Shown piece by piece: positions 26,023-33,257 of a stretch of 64,000 nt of DNA. The stretch comes from Bacteroidota bacterium (GTDB taxonomy: Bacteria > Bacteroidota > Bacteroidia > Chitinophagales > Chitinophagaceae). The DNA lies in the NCBI GenBank assembly GCA_023387985.1, contig JAEWHC010000002.1, positions 186,001 to 250,000 on the forward strand, written 5' to 3'. The notes below the pieces were generated by a model. It saw nothing but the letters and a program-made list of their open reading frames with translations. It searched no databases and was not told the origin of the DNA. The translations under genes and the position numbers were made by a program. Position 1 is the stretch's first letter; each line of letters begins with the position of its first letter.

Positions 26023-27696
26023 TTACGCTTCGTTCATTCTTATTTTTCTTCCCTTGTATGTCTTTCCATCTATAGCTTTCAGCATCTGGCGTGCATATGA
26101 TTTTTCCACCTCCACATAGCTGTTGAGATTTTTCAGATCGATCTTTCCAATCACTTCTTTGCTCACATCACTCAGATCTAAAATATACTGGAGAAAACTG
26201 GCTTTGTAAAAACCATCCTTTGTGCCAATATTGATGAAGAGATTTTTATAATTGGCATCGGTGGTGCTGTGTTTGCGTTTTTTATCGCCAATTTCCCTGT
26301 CTTTTTCACGCTCCTTGCTTTTGCCTTTGCCCCTATCTTTATCTTTCGCATTCCTGCCGGATTCCATATGGTGGGCATTCAGGTTCGGCGCGTTTTCATA
26401 GTATTTCAAAAAACGGTCGAACTGGAAAGAAGCCACACGCTGCAATACTTCCTCTTTGCTCATATCGCTGAAACGCTCCTGCAGGTAAGGTAGGTGTGTT
26501 TCGTATTCTCCATGGCTGATATCCGTTTCAATGAGTTTGTCCATGGAGTGGTAGAATTGTTTACGCGTCACATCCCTTCCTTCCGGAATTTCGATGCGGG
26601 TTAGTTTCTGTTTGATGAAGTCTTCAATCATCCTGATCTTTCGCATCTCCCGGCTGGTAACGATCGACAGGCAAATGCCGGTGAGGCCGGCACGGCCGGT
26701 GCGCCCGCTGCGATGGGTGTAAATTTCCGGATCATCGGGCAATTCATAATTGATGACATGCGTAATGCCTGAAACATCAATTCCTCTTGCAGCCACATCC
26801 GTAGCGACAATCATCTGCAGGCTGCGGTTGCGAAAACTGTTCATCACCTTATCGCGCTGAGGCTGGCTGAGGTCGCCATGAAGACTGTCAACATTGTAAC
26901 CTTCCCGGGTAAGTTTTTCAGCAATTTCCTGGGCCTCCAGTTTTGTACGGGTAAAGATCAATGCATAAAGGGCGGGATTAAAATCAATCAGCCTTTTGAG
27001 GGTTTCATAACGGTAAGGCCCGGTGGTAACGAAATACTGATGCTCGATATTTACATTGGCGGTGTTGATTTTTCCGGCTGACATTTCAACAGGACTGGTC
27101 ATGAACTTTTTAACTACCTGCCGGATCGGGGGCGGCATGGTTGCGCTGAACAGCCACATGCTATTTCGGTTTGGAGTAAATTCCAAAATGCGGTCTATGT
27201 CTTCCTTAAAACCCATATTGAGCATTTCATCCGCTTCATCCAGCACCACATATTCAATTTCACTCATGTTTAGCGCTCTCCGTTCGAGCAGGTCAATCAG
27301 TCGGCCAGGCGTGGCCACAACGATCTGCACCCCTTTTTGAATGGCCTTGATCTGCTGGGAAATGGCGGCGCCGCCATAAACCGCAACGATCTTGATGCCG
27401 AGCTTCGGAGGTGTAAATGATTCAATTTCCTTAACAATCTGCATGCAAAGTTCCCGGGTTGGACAAACTACAAGGGCCTGTGGTTTTTTGGTACCTGCAT
27501 CAATCAGCTGAAGCAATGGCAAGCCAAATGCGGCCGTTTTGCCAGTGCCGGTCTGGGCAAGCCCGATAAAATCGGTAGTGCCTTCGAGCAACCGCGGAAT
27601 GGCTTTTTGCTGTATTTCGGTGGGCGTGGTGAATCCAAGTGCAGCAACAGCTTCCTGCAATACGGGGTTTAATCCTAATAATTCAAAATTTGACAT
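26023..27696 (-). CDS. DEAD-box ATP-dependent RNA helicase with DbpA-type RNA-binding domain
   Basis: A 557-residue helicase. All core motifs are present: AQTGTGKTAAF (I), VLDEADEML (II), FSATMP (III) and HRSGRTGRAG (VI). A Lys/Glu/Arg-rich linker at about 430-460 leads into a C-terminal DbpA/CsdA RRM-like domain (NLFINIGTKDGFYKASFLQYI). It probably remodels rRNA or structured mRNA, as CsdA/DeaD. It is inserted between tyrA (24 bp) and the DAHP synthase gene (13 bp), an unusual place. I chose the ATG at 27696; a GTG at 27714 is possible. Confidence 0.93.
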   Translation of the reverse strand: MSNFELLGLNPVLQEAVAALGFTTPTEIQQKAIPRLLEGTTDFIGLAQTGTGKTAAFGLPLLQLIDAGTKKPQALVVCPTRELCMQIVKEIESFTPPKLGIKIVAVYGGAAISQQIKAIQKGVQIVVATPGRLIDLLERRALNMSEIEYVVLDEADEMLNMGFKEDIDRILEFTPNRNSMWLFSATMPPPIRQVVKKFMTSPVEMSAGKINTANVNIEHQYFVTTGPYRYETLKRLIDFNPALYALIFTRTKLEAQEIAEKLTREGYNVDSLHGDLSQPQRDKVMNSFRNRSLQMIVATDVAARGIDVSGITHVINYELPDDPEIYTHRSGRTGRAGLTGICLSIVTSREMRKIRMIEDFIKQKLTRIEIPEGRDVTRKQFYHSMDKLIETDISHGEYETHLPYLQERFSDMSKEEVLQRVASFQFDRFLKYYENAPNLNAHHMESGRNAKDKDRGKGKSKEREKDREIGDKKRKHSTTDANYKNLFINIGTKDGFYKASFLQYILDLSDVSKEVIGKIDLKNLNSYVEVEKSYARQMLKAIDGKTYKGRKIRMNEA

Positions 27697-27720
27697 AATG
27701 GTAATTTGGTGCACTTTTTA

Positions 27721-28563
27721 TTAATGCAATATTTTCTTTATTTTATTCGCGTTTTCGATCAATTCCTTCAGGTATTCCCAGTTCTCTTTTTCCAGGCATG
27801 ATTTAAATTTCCGCAACTGGGTAAGGTGTTCATTCAATACATCCAAAAGGTTTTCCTTGTTTTGCCGGAAAATGGGCACCCAGGTTGTCGCATTACTTTT
27901 CGCGAGCCTTACTGTACTTTCAAAACCGGCACTTGCCAGGTCAAAAATAGCTTTTTCTTCTTTTTCTTTTTCAAGAACTGTGTTCGCCAATGCAAAGGAC
28001 GTTATATGCGAGATGTGACTGATATAGGCCGTATGCACATCATGATCTTCCGCATCCATATACAAAACATACATACCGAGCGTTTCCAAAACTTTCCTGG
28101 CCAGTTTACCGGCATCTTCATCCGATTCAGCAACATTGCAGATGATGGAGGCTTTCCCGGTAAAGGCACGCACCGTGGCCGCTGTGGGTCCGCTGAATTC
28201 TGTCCCCCACATGGGATGGCAGGCAACAAAACGGCCGCGTTTCGGATGGCCGGCCACATCATGCACGATGGTGCCCTTGGTTGAGCCCATATCGATCACC
28301 ACCTGGTGGCTATCCAAAAGGTCAAGCACCTTTGGCAAAATGGTGCGTGCACGGTCAACAGGTACCGCAATAATAATCAGATCCGCTTCTTTCACCGCTG
28401 CTTCGAGCGGCATCACCTTATTCACAATATTCAATTCCACCGCCTGGAGTGCATGTTCCGTATTGTTGTCTACGCCAATGGTTTCATTGCTGAATCCTTT
28501 ATCCCGCAGCACAAGAGCGGCAGAACCGCCAATCAATCCCAAACCAATAATTGCTGTTTTCAT
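27721..28563 (-). CDS. tyrA: Prephenate dehydrogenase
   Basis: A 280-residue NAD(P)-dependent enzyme that oxidises prephenate to 4-hydroxyphenylpyruvate for tyrosine. The N-terminal IIGLGLIGGSAALVLRDKG is the dinucleotide fold; DMGSTKG, CHPMWGTEFSGP and YISHISHITSFALA are TyrA signatures, the last carrying the prephenate-binding His. There is no ACT or chorismate mutase domain; the mutase is supplied by the fusion gene downstream. It overlaps the aminotransferase stop by 4 bp. Confidence 0.94.
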   Translation of the reverse strand: MKTAIIGLGLIGGSAALVLRDKGFSNETIGVDNNTEHALQAVELNIVNKVMPLEAAVKEADLIIIAVPVDRARTILPKVLDLLDSHQVVIDMGSTKGTIVHDVAGHPKRGRFVACHPMWGTEFSGPTAATVRAFTGKASIICNVAESDEDAGKLARKVLETLGMYVLYMDAEDHDVHTAYISHISHITSFALANTVLEKEKEEKAIFDLASAGFESTVRLAKSNATTWVPIFRQNKENLLDVLNEHLTQLRKFKSCLEKENWEYLKELIENANKIKKILH

Positions 28564-29717
28564 TTTGTTGCTTCTATTCTTTTCAACGCTTTTTCAAATT
28601 GATCTTCCGTACTGCAAAGGCTTAAACGCACAAATTGTTCGCCGGCATCGCCAAAAATAAATCCCGGGGTCAGGAAGACCTTTGCCTGGTGCAGGAAATG
28701 TTCACTAAAACTTTCGGCATTCCGGAAATTCCCCGGCACTTTCGCCCACAAAAACAAACCTACCTGGTTTTCGTCCCAGGAGCAGCCGGTAGTAGACAGT
28801 ATCTTTTCTGCCCATATTTTCCGGCCGGCGTACACTTCATTTACTTTTTTAAACCAACCATTCTGCAAGGAAAGGGCTTCAGCCGCGGCTACCTGCAATG
28901 GCCTGAACATTCCACTGTCCATATTGCTTTTAAACCTCAGCACCTGCCTGATGAATTCTTCATTACCTGCCATCATCCCGATGCGCCAGCCGGCCAGGTT
29001 ATGGCTTTTGCTTAATGAATTCAGTTCCAGCACACAAGCTTTGGCTCCAGGAACAGACAGGAGGCTTATGGGTGCATCATTCAGAATGAAACTGTAAGGA
29101 TTGTCGTGACAGATGAGGATGCGATGGCGGGTGCCAAAATCCACCAGCTTTTGAAACAATTCCTGGTTGCCATTTTTCCCGGTGGGCATATGCGGGTAAT
29201 TCACCCACATAATCTTCACCCGGCGAAGGTCCATTGCCTCAAGGGCTTTCCAATCCGGCAGCCAGTCATTTTCTTCTTCAAGCCTGTATTCTATACAAGT
29301 TGCGCCAGCCAAAACAGAAGCCGCCCTGTAGGTTGGGTATCCGGGATTGGGAACGAGCACTGCATCACCCGGGTTCAGGTAAGTCATGGAAATATGCATG
29401 ATCCCTTCTTTACTGCCGATCAGGGGAAGGATTTCGGTATCAGGATTGAGCTCGACTCCGTATGAATTTTTATAAAACCCGGCCATCGCTTCCCTCAACG
29501 CGGGAATGCCTTTGTAAGACTGATAGGCATGTACTTCCGCTTTTTTGCTTTCCTCCTGCAATTTCCCGATCACCTGTTGATGCGGCGGCCTGTCAGGACT
29601 GCCAATTCCCAGGTTAATCACATTGGCGCCATTGCGGTTCATCTCTTCGATTTGCCGCAGCTTGCCGGAGAAATAATATTCCCCGATGCCATTCAATCTC
29701 AATGCCGGTTGGATCAT
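28560..29717 (-). CDS. Class I/II PLP aminotransferase (aromatic or prephenate type)
   Basis: A 385-residue fold-type I aminotransferase. The PLP lysine is in LNSLSKSHNLAGWRIG, and VPNPGYPTYRA, WVNYPHMPTG and CHDNPYSF are the cofactor and substrate signatures. The best family match from memory is the aspartate/LL-diaminopimelate aminotransferase-like group. Its place between pheA and tyrA, with 4-bp overlaps on both sides, suggests that it makes phenylalanine and tyrosine from their keto acids, or transaminates prephenate. The exact substrate is inferred from context. Confidence 0.88.
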   Translation of the reverse strand: MIQPALRLNGIGEYYFSGKLRQIEEMNRNGANVINLGIGSPDRPPHQQVIGKLQEESKKAEVHAYQSYKGIPALREAMAGFYKNSYGVELNPDTEILPLIGSKEGIMHISMTYLNPGDAVLVPNPGYPTYRAASVLAGATCIEYRLEEENDWLPDWKALEAMDLRRVKIMWVNYPHMPTGKNGNQELFQKLVDFGTRHRILICHDNPYSFILNDAPISLLSVPGAKACVLELNSLSKSHNLAGWRIGMMAGNEEFIRQVLRFKSNMDSGMFRPLQVAAAEALSLQNGWFKKVNEVYAGRKIWAEKILSTTGCSWDENQVGLFLWAKVPGNFRNAESFSEHFLHQAKVFLTPGFIFGDAGEQFVRLSLCSTEDQFEKALKRIEATK

Positions 29718-30568
29718 ATTTTTTTTCCGTTTTTATAAATGCCAAAAACCTTTAGGGTCCTTGTACATGATTTTAATTTCCGCAGTACTTTTTCCAATTG
29801 CTCGCGGTCATTAAACTCCATATCCGCATGAAATCCATACTGAAAATCTGTACCAGGAATGGGCATGCTTTGCAGCTTGCTGAGGTTAATTCCGGCATCC
29901 GCAATTACCCCAAGTGCTTTGCAAAGTGCGCCTTTGCTGTGATCAGTTATGAAGACCGCTGATGCCTTATCGGCATCTTCAGGCTCAGCAGCCAATGATT
30001 CATTCTTAATAACCAGGAAACGGGTGTAATTGTTTTTTAAGGTCTGAATATCCGGGGACAGGATATGCAGATTGTATAATTGAGCAGCAAAGCTGCTTGC
30101 AATGGCTGCCTGGTATTTACTCTTGTATTGGTTGATGTTTTTGGCGCTGAGTGCAGTGTCGCCGGTTTCCACAAGTTTCCAGGCGGGAAATTTTTCCAGG
30201 TAATCCATGGATTGCAGAAGCGCCATGGGATGAGAATGCACCTCCCGGATATCCTCCAGCTTAACATCGGGATTGGCCATCAGGTTTTGGCGGATCTGCA
30301 GGTACACTTCACCAACTATGCAAAGCGGGTACTTTTCGAGCAAGGCATAATTGGGCAAAATACTGCCGGCAATCGAATTTTCGATGGCCATAACCCCCGC
30401 CGCAACTTCTACATTGGCGACAGTGCGCTTTACCACTTCCCTGAAATTATCACAGGTGGCTACTTCAATTTCCTCACCAAAAAAAAGCCGCGCAGCCTCC
30501 ATGTGGAAGCTGCCTTCATATCCCTGTATGGCAATTTGCTGCTGCCTTTTAGTATGCTCTTTCTTCAT
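29714..30568 (-). CDS. pheA: Prephenate dehydratase
   Basis: A 284-residue enzyme that converts prephenate to phenylpyruvate. The catalytic domain spans 1 to about 190 with GYEGSFHMEAA, IENSIAGSI and the NYTRFLVI motif whose Thr-Arg-Phe is needed for activity. An ACT domain follows (GALCKALGVIADAGINLSKL, then QSMP where E. coli-type enzymes have ESRP). No mutase domain is attached. It is the first structural gene of the aromatic operon, and its ATG lies 12 nt after an attenuator terminator preceded by a Phe/Tyr-rich leader peptide. Confidence 0.95.
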   Translation of the reverse strand: MKKEHTKRQQQIAIQGYEGSFHMEAARLFFGEEIEVATCDNFREVVKRTVANVEVAAGVMAIENSIAGSILPNYALLEKYPLCIVGEVYLQIRQNLMANPDVKLEDIREVHSHPMALLQSMDYLEKFPAWKLVETGDTALSAKNINQYKSKYQAAIASSFAAQLYNLHILSPDIQTLKNNYTRFLVIKNESLAAEPEDADKASAVFITDHSKGALCKALGVIADAGINLSKLQSMPIPGTDFQYGFHADMEFNDREQLEKVLRKLKSCTRTLKVFGIYKNGKKI

Positions 30569-30579
30569 GATTTTTCAAC

Positions 30580-30614
30580 AAAAAAACCCGGCCTGTTTCA
30601 TTAGACCGGGTTTT
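30580..30614 (-). terminator. Attenuator terminator of the aromatic operon
   Basis: On the minus strand AACCCGGTCT (30612-30603), an 8-nt loop and AGGCCGGGTT (30594-30585) form a 10-bp stem with one G-U pair, followed by a run of T. It lies between the leader peptide and pheA, inside the transcription unit. The 5' arm CCGGTCT (30609-30603) can instead pair over 7 bp with AGGCCGG (30659-30653) in the last codons of the leader peptide, which would form the antiterminator. Confidence 0.88.
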
Positions 30615-30636
30615 CGTTTTCTGCTTTTTAGTTACT

Positions 30637-30717
30637 TTATGCACAATCCTTTCCGGCCTTTTTCTCCAGATAAATAAAGAAGTAATAAAAACCGAAGGAA
30701 TGGATGTTCTTGTTCAT
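30637..30717 (-). CDS. Phe/Tyr-rich leader peptide of the aromatic operon
   Basis: A 26-codon open frame, ATG at 30717 and TAA at 30639-30637. Residues 8-16 read FGFYYFFIY: four Phe and three Tyr in nine positions. It is followed by codons KKAGKDCA that contain the antiterminator strand, then by the terminator before pheA. The layout is that of E. coli pheL. Stalling of the ribosome at Phe or Tyr codons when charged tRNA is scarce should free AGGCCGG (30659-30653) to sequester the terminator arm and let transcription proceed into pheA. The longer in-frame extension upstream of 30717 lies before the promoter and is not real. Confidence 0.88.
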   Translation of the reverse strand: MNKNIHSFGFYYFFIYLEKKAGKDCA

Positions 30718-30724
30718 TGCGGTG

Positions 30725-30732
30725 CAAATATA
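30725..30732 (-). promoter_or_regulatory. -7 promoter element of the aromatic operon
   Basis: Minus-strand TATATTTG, a perfect TAnnTTTG, with a TTG 21 nt further upstream as a candidate -33 element. Using the rnpB ruler, transcription starts at about 30719, two bases before the leader peptide ATG. Confidence 0.7.
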
Positions 30733-30979
30733 AATTGACGGAACATTCAAAAGCAATTTTGTTTTAAGAATTTTTATTTTTAATATAATTGAAACGTTGC
30801 ATTCAATGACCAGGGTTACGTAGTGAAATAAACAGTCACAAAAGCATTTACGGAAGCAGTTAACTTTCGAACGCTGGCGAGGCCAGGGCATTCTCCGTAC
30901 TCATCTCCGTGGGAAACTGCTAAATCTAAACGTTGGGCACATGCCTTTTCGAAAGAATATTAAACCTGAGAAAACAATT
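30733..30979. other. Intergenic region upstream of the aromatic operon promoter
   Basis: About 250 bases: the AT-rich upstream part of the promoter, then unassigned sequence. I see no gene, repeat or RNA structure here. Confidence 0.5.
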
Positions 30980-31012
30980 CAAAAAAAGCCATCCTGAAGA
31001 ATCAGGACGGCT
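30980..31012 (-). terminator. Intrinsic terminator of the small lipoprotein gene
   Basis: Minus-strand AGCCGTCCTGA and TCAGGATGGCT around a 4-nt loop make an 11-bp stem with one G-U pair, followed by seven T. It lies about 70 nt after the lipoprotein stop. Confidence 0.85.
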
Positions 31013-31080
31013 ATTAACGATTGCTTGCCATAAAAATATCTTAGGTCCTGCTATGGCGCAGGATGCAAGGTCTTTCTGAA

Positions 31081-31287
31081 TTATTGTCCGGCATCTTTAA
31101 CGGCCTGAGCAGCAGAATCAACTGCAACAGCAGCAGAATCCAAAGCAGCAGAAGCTGAATCCAGTGCGTTTTCAACAGGAGCAGGAGTGGTAGCTTCTAC
31201 TTCAGTTTCAACGGCAGGGGTTTCTTCAGCGGGAGTTCCGCAAGCTACAAAGGCACCAACGAGTGCGAACAGCATTAACTTTTTCAT
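31081..31287 (-). CDS. Small Ala/Ser/Asp-rich lipoprotein
   Basis: A 68-residue lipoprotein: signal sequence MKKLMLFALVGAFVAC with a lipobox (FVAC, Cys16), a Glu/Thr/Pro-rich spacer (18-40), then a C-terminal helix of 7-residue repeats, LDSASAA, LDSAAVA, VDSAAQA and VKDAGQ (42-68). The repeats predict an amphipathic or coiled-coil helix, as in Lpp-like or entericidin-like small lipoproteins. I do not recognise a named family. A strong terminator follows, so it is a single-gene unit, perhaps highly expressed. Confidence 0.75.
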   Translation of the reverse strand: MKKLMLFALVGAFVACGTPAEETPAVETEVEATTPAPVENALDSASAALDSAAVAVDSAAQAVKDAGQ

Positions 31288-31530
31288 TGTTTGTAAGTTT
31301 TTTAAATGTTTGGGTATTTATTCCGGGGATGATCAAGAAGTAACCCCATGGGAATAAAAAATTATATTTTTAATGCAGGCCATCATTTAATAAAATATTT
31401 GCGCTGGAACAAACACTTGCTTTTCTTCCATTGCGGGCTGACTTATTTTTGTGACCACCGGGTTAAACAAAACTTTTGGAAATCACCGGATTAAAAAAGG
31501 GTTACAATTGCACAACTTTGGAATTAAAAC
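31288..31530. other. Divergent intergenic region, lipoprotein / sigma factor
   Basis: 243 bases with promoters for both directions expected. AACTTTGG at 31515-31522 is a partial -7 match ahead of the sigma factor gene. No other signal recognised. Confidence 0.35.
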
Positions 31531-32100
31531 TTGATTTACGTGGATGCGATAAGCAGGGATAGAGCATTGCTGATTGGATTAGCCAAAAGTAAGCACCAGG
31601 ATATTGAAACCATCTACGCTGAAAATTTCAGCATGGTGCAAGCATATATCACGAACAACAGTGGCAGCTATGATGATGCAAGCGATGTGTTTCAGGAAGC
31701 CATGGTTGTACTCTACGAAAAAAGCCGGGACAGGAACTTTACGCTGACAAGCCAGTTAAAAACTTTCCTGTACAGCATCTGCCGGAGGATATGGCTGAAG
31801 AAATTACAACACCAGAACCGTTTTATTTCTTCAGAAGTGGAAGAGGGTACGGTGGTTCCGGTGGACAATGAAATAGAACTGAAAGAACAGCTTGACAATG
31901 ACTTCGAACAAATGGAAAACGCTTTGCGCCAGTTGGGAGAACCTTGCAAGAGTTTACTTGAAGCATTCTATTTCCAGAAAAAAGGAATGGCAGAGATTGC
32001 GGAGGAGTTTGGCTATACCAATGCCGATAATGCGAAGAACCAAAAATACAAATGCCTGATGCGCCTGAAGAAAATGTTCTTCCGCCAGGATCTGAAATAA
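31531..32100 (+). CDS. ECF-type RNA polymerase sigma factor
   Basis: A roughly 189-residue sigma-70 family protein of the extracytoplasmic function type. The region-2 pattern DDASDVFQEAMVVLYEK and LTSQLKTFLYSICRRIWLKKL and the region-4 helix-turn-helix (GMAEIAEEFGYTNADNAKNQKYKCLMRLK) are clear. No ATG lies at a sensible place; TTG at 31531 or GTG at 31540 are the candidate starts. The next gene begins 9 bases after its stop and encodes a membrane protein with an anti-sigma-like N-terminus, the expected partner. Confidence 0.9.
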   Translation: MIYVDAISRDRALLIGLAKSKHQDIETIYAENFSMVQAYITNNSGSYDDASDVFQEAMVVLYEKSRDRNFTLTSQLKTFLYSICRRIWLKKLQHQNRFISSEVEEGTVVPVDNEIELKEQLDNDFEQMENALRQLGEPCKSLLEAFYFQKKGMAEIAEEFGYTNADNAKNQKYKCLMRLKKMFFRQDLK

Positions 32101-32108
32101 GGAATAAG

Positions 32109-33212
32109 ATGAATGAATTTGAAATTTTAAAGGCTATTGAGAACTACCTGGACGGCACCATGACCAAGGAAGAAAAGCTGGCTTTTGAGCAAATGCGCAA
32201 AACCAATGCCGATCTGGATGAAAAGGTGGTTGAGCATCATGCCTTTGCGACACAACTCAAAAAACACGGCCGTATCCGGCACTTCAAACAGGAATTGAAT
32301 CATATTCACGCCGGCCTTGTTGACCGCAACCTGATTGAACCCCATCCGCAATCTGCAAAGATCGTTCCTTTCAAAAAATGGTGGATCCGTAACCGTAAAG
32401 TGGTGGCTGTAGCCGCTTCCATTGCCGGCATTATCACGTTGATGACCACAGCCATTTTGCAGCAGATCAGTCCAAAAGCAAGTACCGATATTCAGCAATT
32501 GAAAAGGCAGGTAAATATTATCGCCAACAACCAACAGGCCCAAAACCGTAAGCTTGCTCAGCTCAGCGAAAACGGCAAGGGCATATCCCCTAACCAGGAA
32601 CAGCTTTCCGGCGGCACGAGCTTTTTGATTGATGGGGATGGTTACCTTGTCACTAAGCTGCATGTGGTTTCCGGCGCTTCCACCCTTATTGTTTCCAATG
32701 GAAATCATGAATACGTGGCCAAAAACATTTATGCTGATGCGGCAAATGACCTGGCTATTCTCAAAATTGAAGATGAAGACTGGAAAAATACCGGGATACT
32801 GCCTTACAGCCTGCGCAAATCCGCTACCGATCTCGGAGAAGAATTGTTCACCCTTGGATACCCAAGAAATACCATTGTGTACAACCGGGGATACCTGAGC
32901 GCAAGTACCGGGTACAATGATGATTCCCTGAGTATTCAATTAACCATCAGCGCCAACCCGGGAAACTCCGGAGGGCCTGTATTGGATAAGAACGGTGACA
33001 TCATTGGTGTTCTTAGCGCCCGCCATCAAAAAGCAGATGAAGTGGTTTATGCAACCAAGGCGGTAAATATTTCGGCAGCCATTCAGAAACTGAAAGAAGA
33101 CACCACTTACAATAATCTCCAGATTCCTACATCGTCCAATATTAAAAACCTGAAGCGCACCGACCAGATCAAAAAGATCCAGGACTGTGTGTTTATGGTG
33201 AAAGCTTATTAA
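32109..33212 (+). CDS. Single-pass membrane protein: anti-sigma-like N-terminus plus periplasmic trypsin-like protease
   Basis: A 367-residue protein. Residues 1-90 are charged and cytoplasmic, opening ILKAIENYLDGTMTKEEKLAFEQ, which resembles the start of Bacteroidota anti-sigma factors (no zinc-binding HxxxCxxC). A single TM helix lies at about 98-118, a Gln-rich coil at about 126-152, then a chymotrypsin-fold S1C/HtrA-like domain with His185 (TKLHVVSGA), Asp214 (ANDLAIL) and Ser287 (NPGNSGGP). No PDZ domain follows. Beside the ECF sigma gene this suggests a membrane sensor that holds sigma in the cytoplasm and carries its own protease in the periplasm. I chose the ATG at 32109; frames upstream overlap the sigma gene. 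Confidence 0.85.
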   Translation: MNEFEILKAIENYLDGTMTKEEKLAFEQMRKTNADLDEKVVEHHAFATQLKKHGRIRHFKQELNHIHAGLVDRNLIEPHPQSAKIVPFKKWWIRNRKVVAVAASIAGIITLMTTAILQQISPKASTDIQQLKRQVNIIANNQQAQNRKLAQLSENGKGISPNQEQLSGGTSFLIDGDGYLVTKLHVVSGASTLIVSNGNHEYVAKNIYADAANDLAILKIEDEDWKNTGILPYSLRKSATDLGEELFTLGYPRNTIVYNRGYLSASTGYNDDSLSIQLTISANPGNSGGPVLDKNGDIIGVLSARHQKADEVVYATKAVNISAAIQKLKEDTTYNNLQIPTSSNIKNLKRTDQIKKIQDCVFMVKAY

Positions 33213-33225
33213 TGAACCCTCTTTT

Positions 33226-33256
33226 TAAAAGACGCCCCGGAAAACCGTGGCGTTTT
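33226..33256. terminator. Bidirectional intrinsic terminator
   Basis: AAAAGACGCCCCGG and CCGTGGCGTTTTT form a stem flanked by A and T runs, between the stop codons of the convergent protease and LuxE-like genes. It can serve both. Confidence 0.8.
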
Positions 33257-33257
33257 T

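Noticed and set aside
30718..30891. Upstream extension of the leader peptide to 84 codons
   Set aside because: It starts before the promoter element; only the 26-codon part from 30717 can be on the mRNA.
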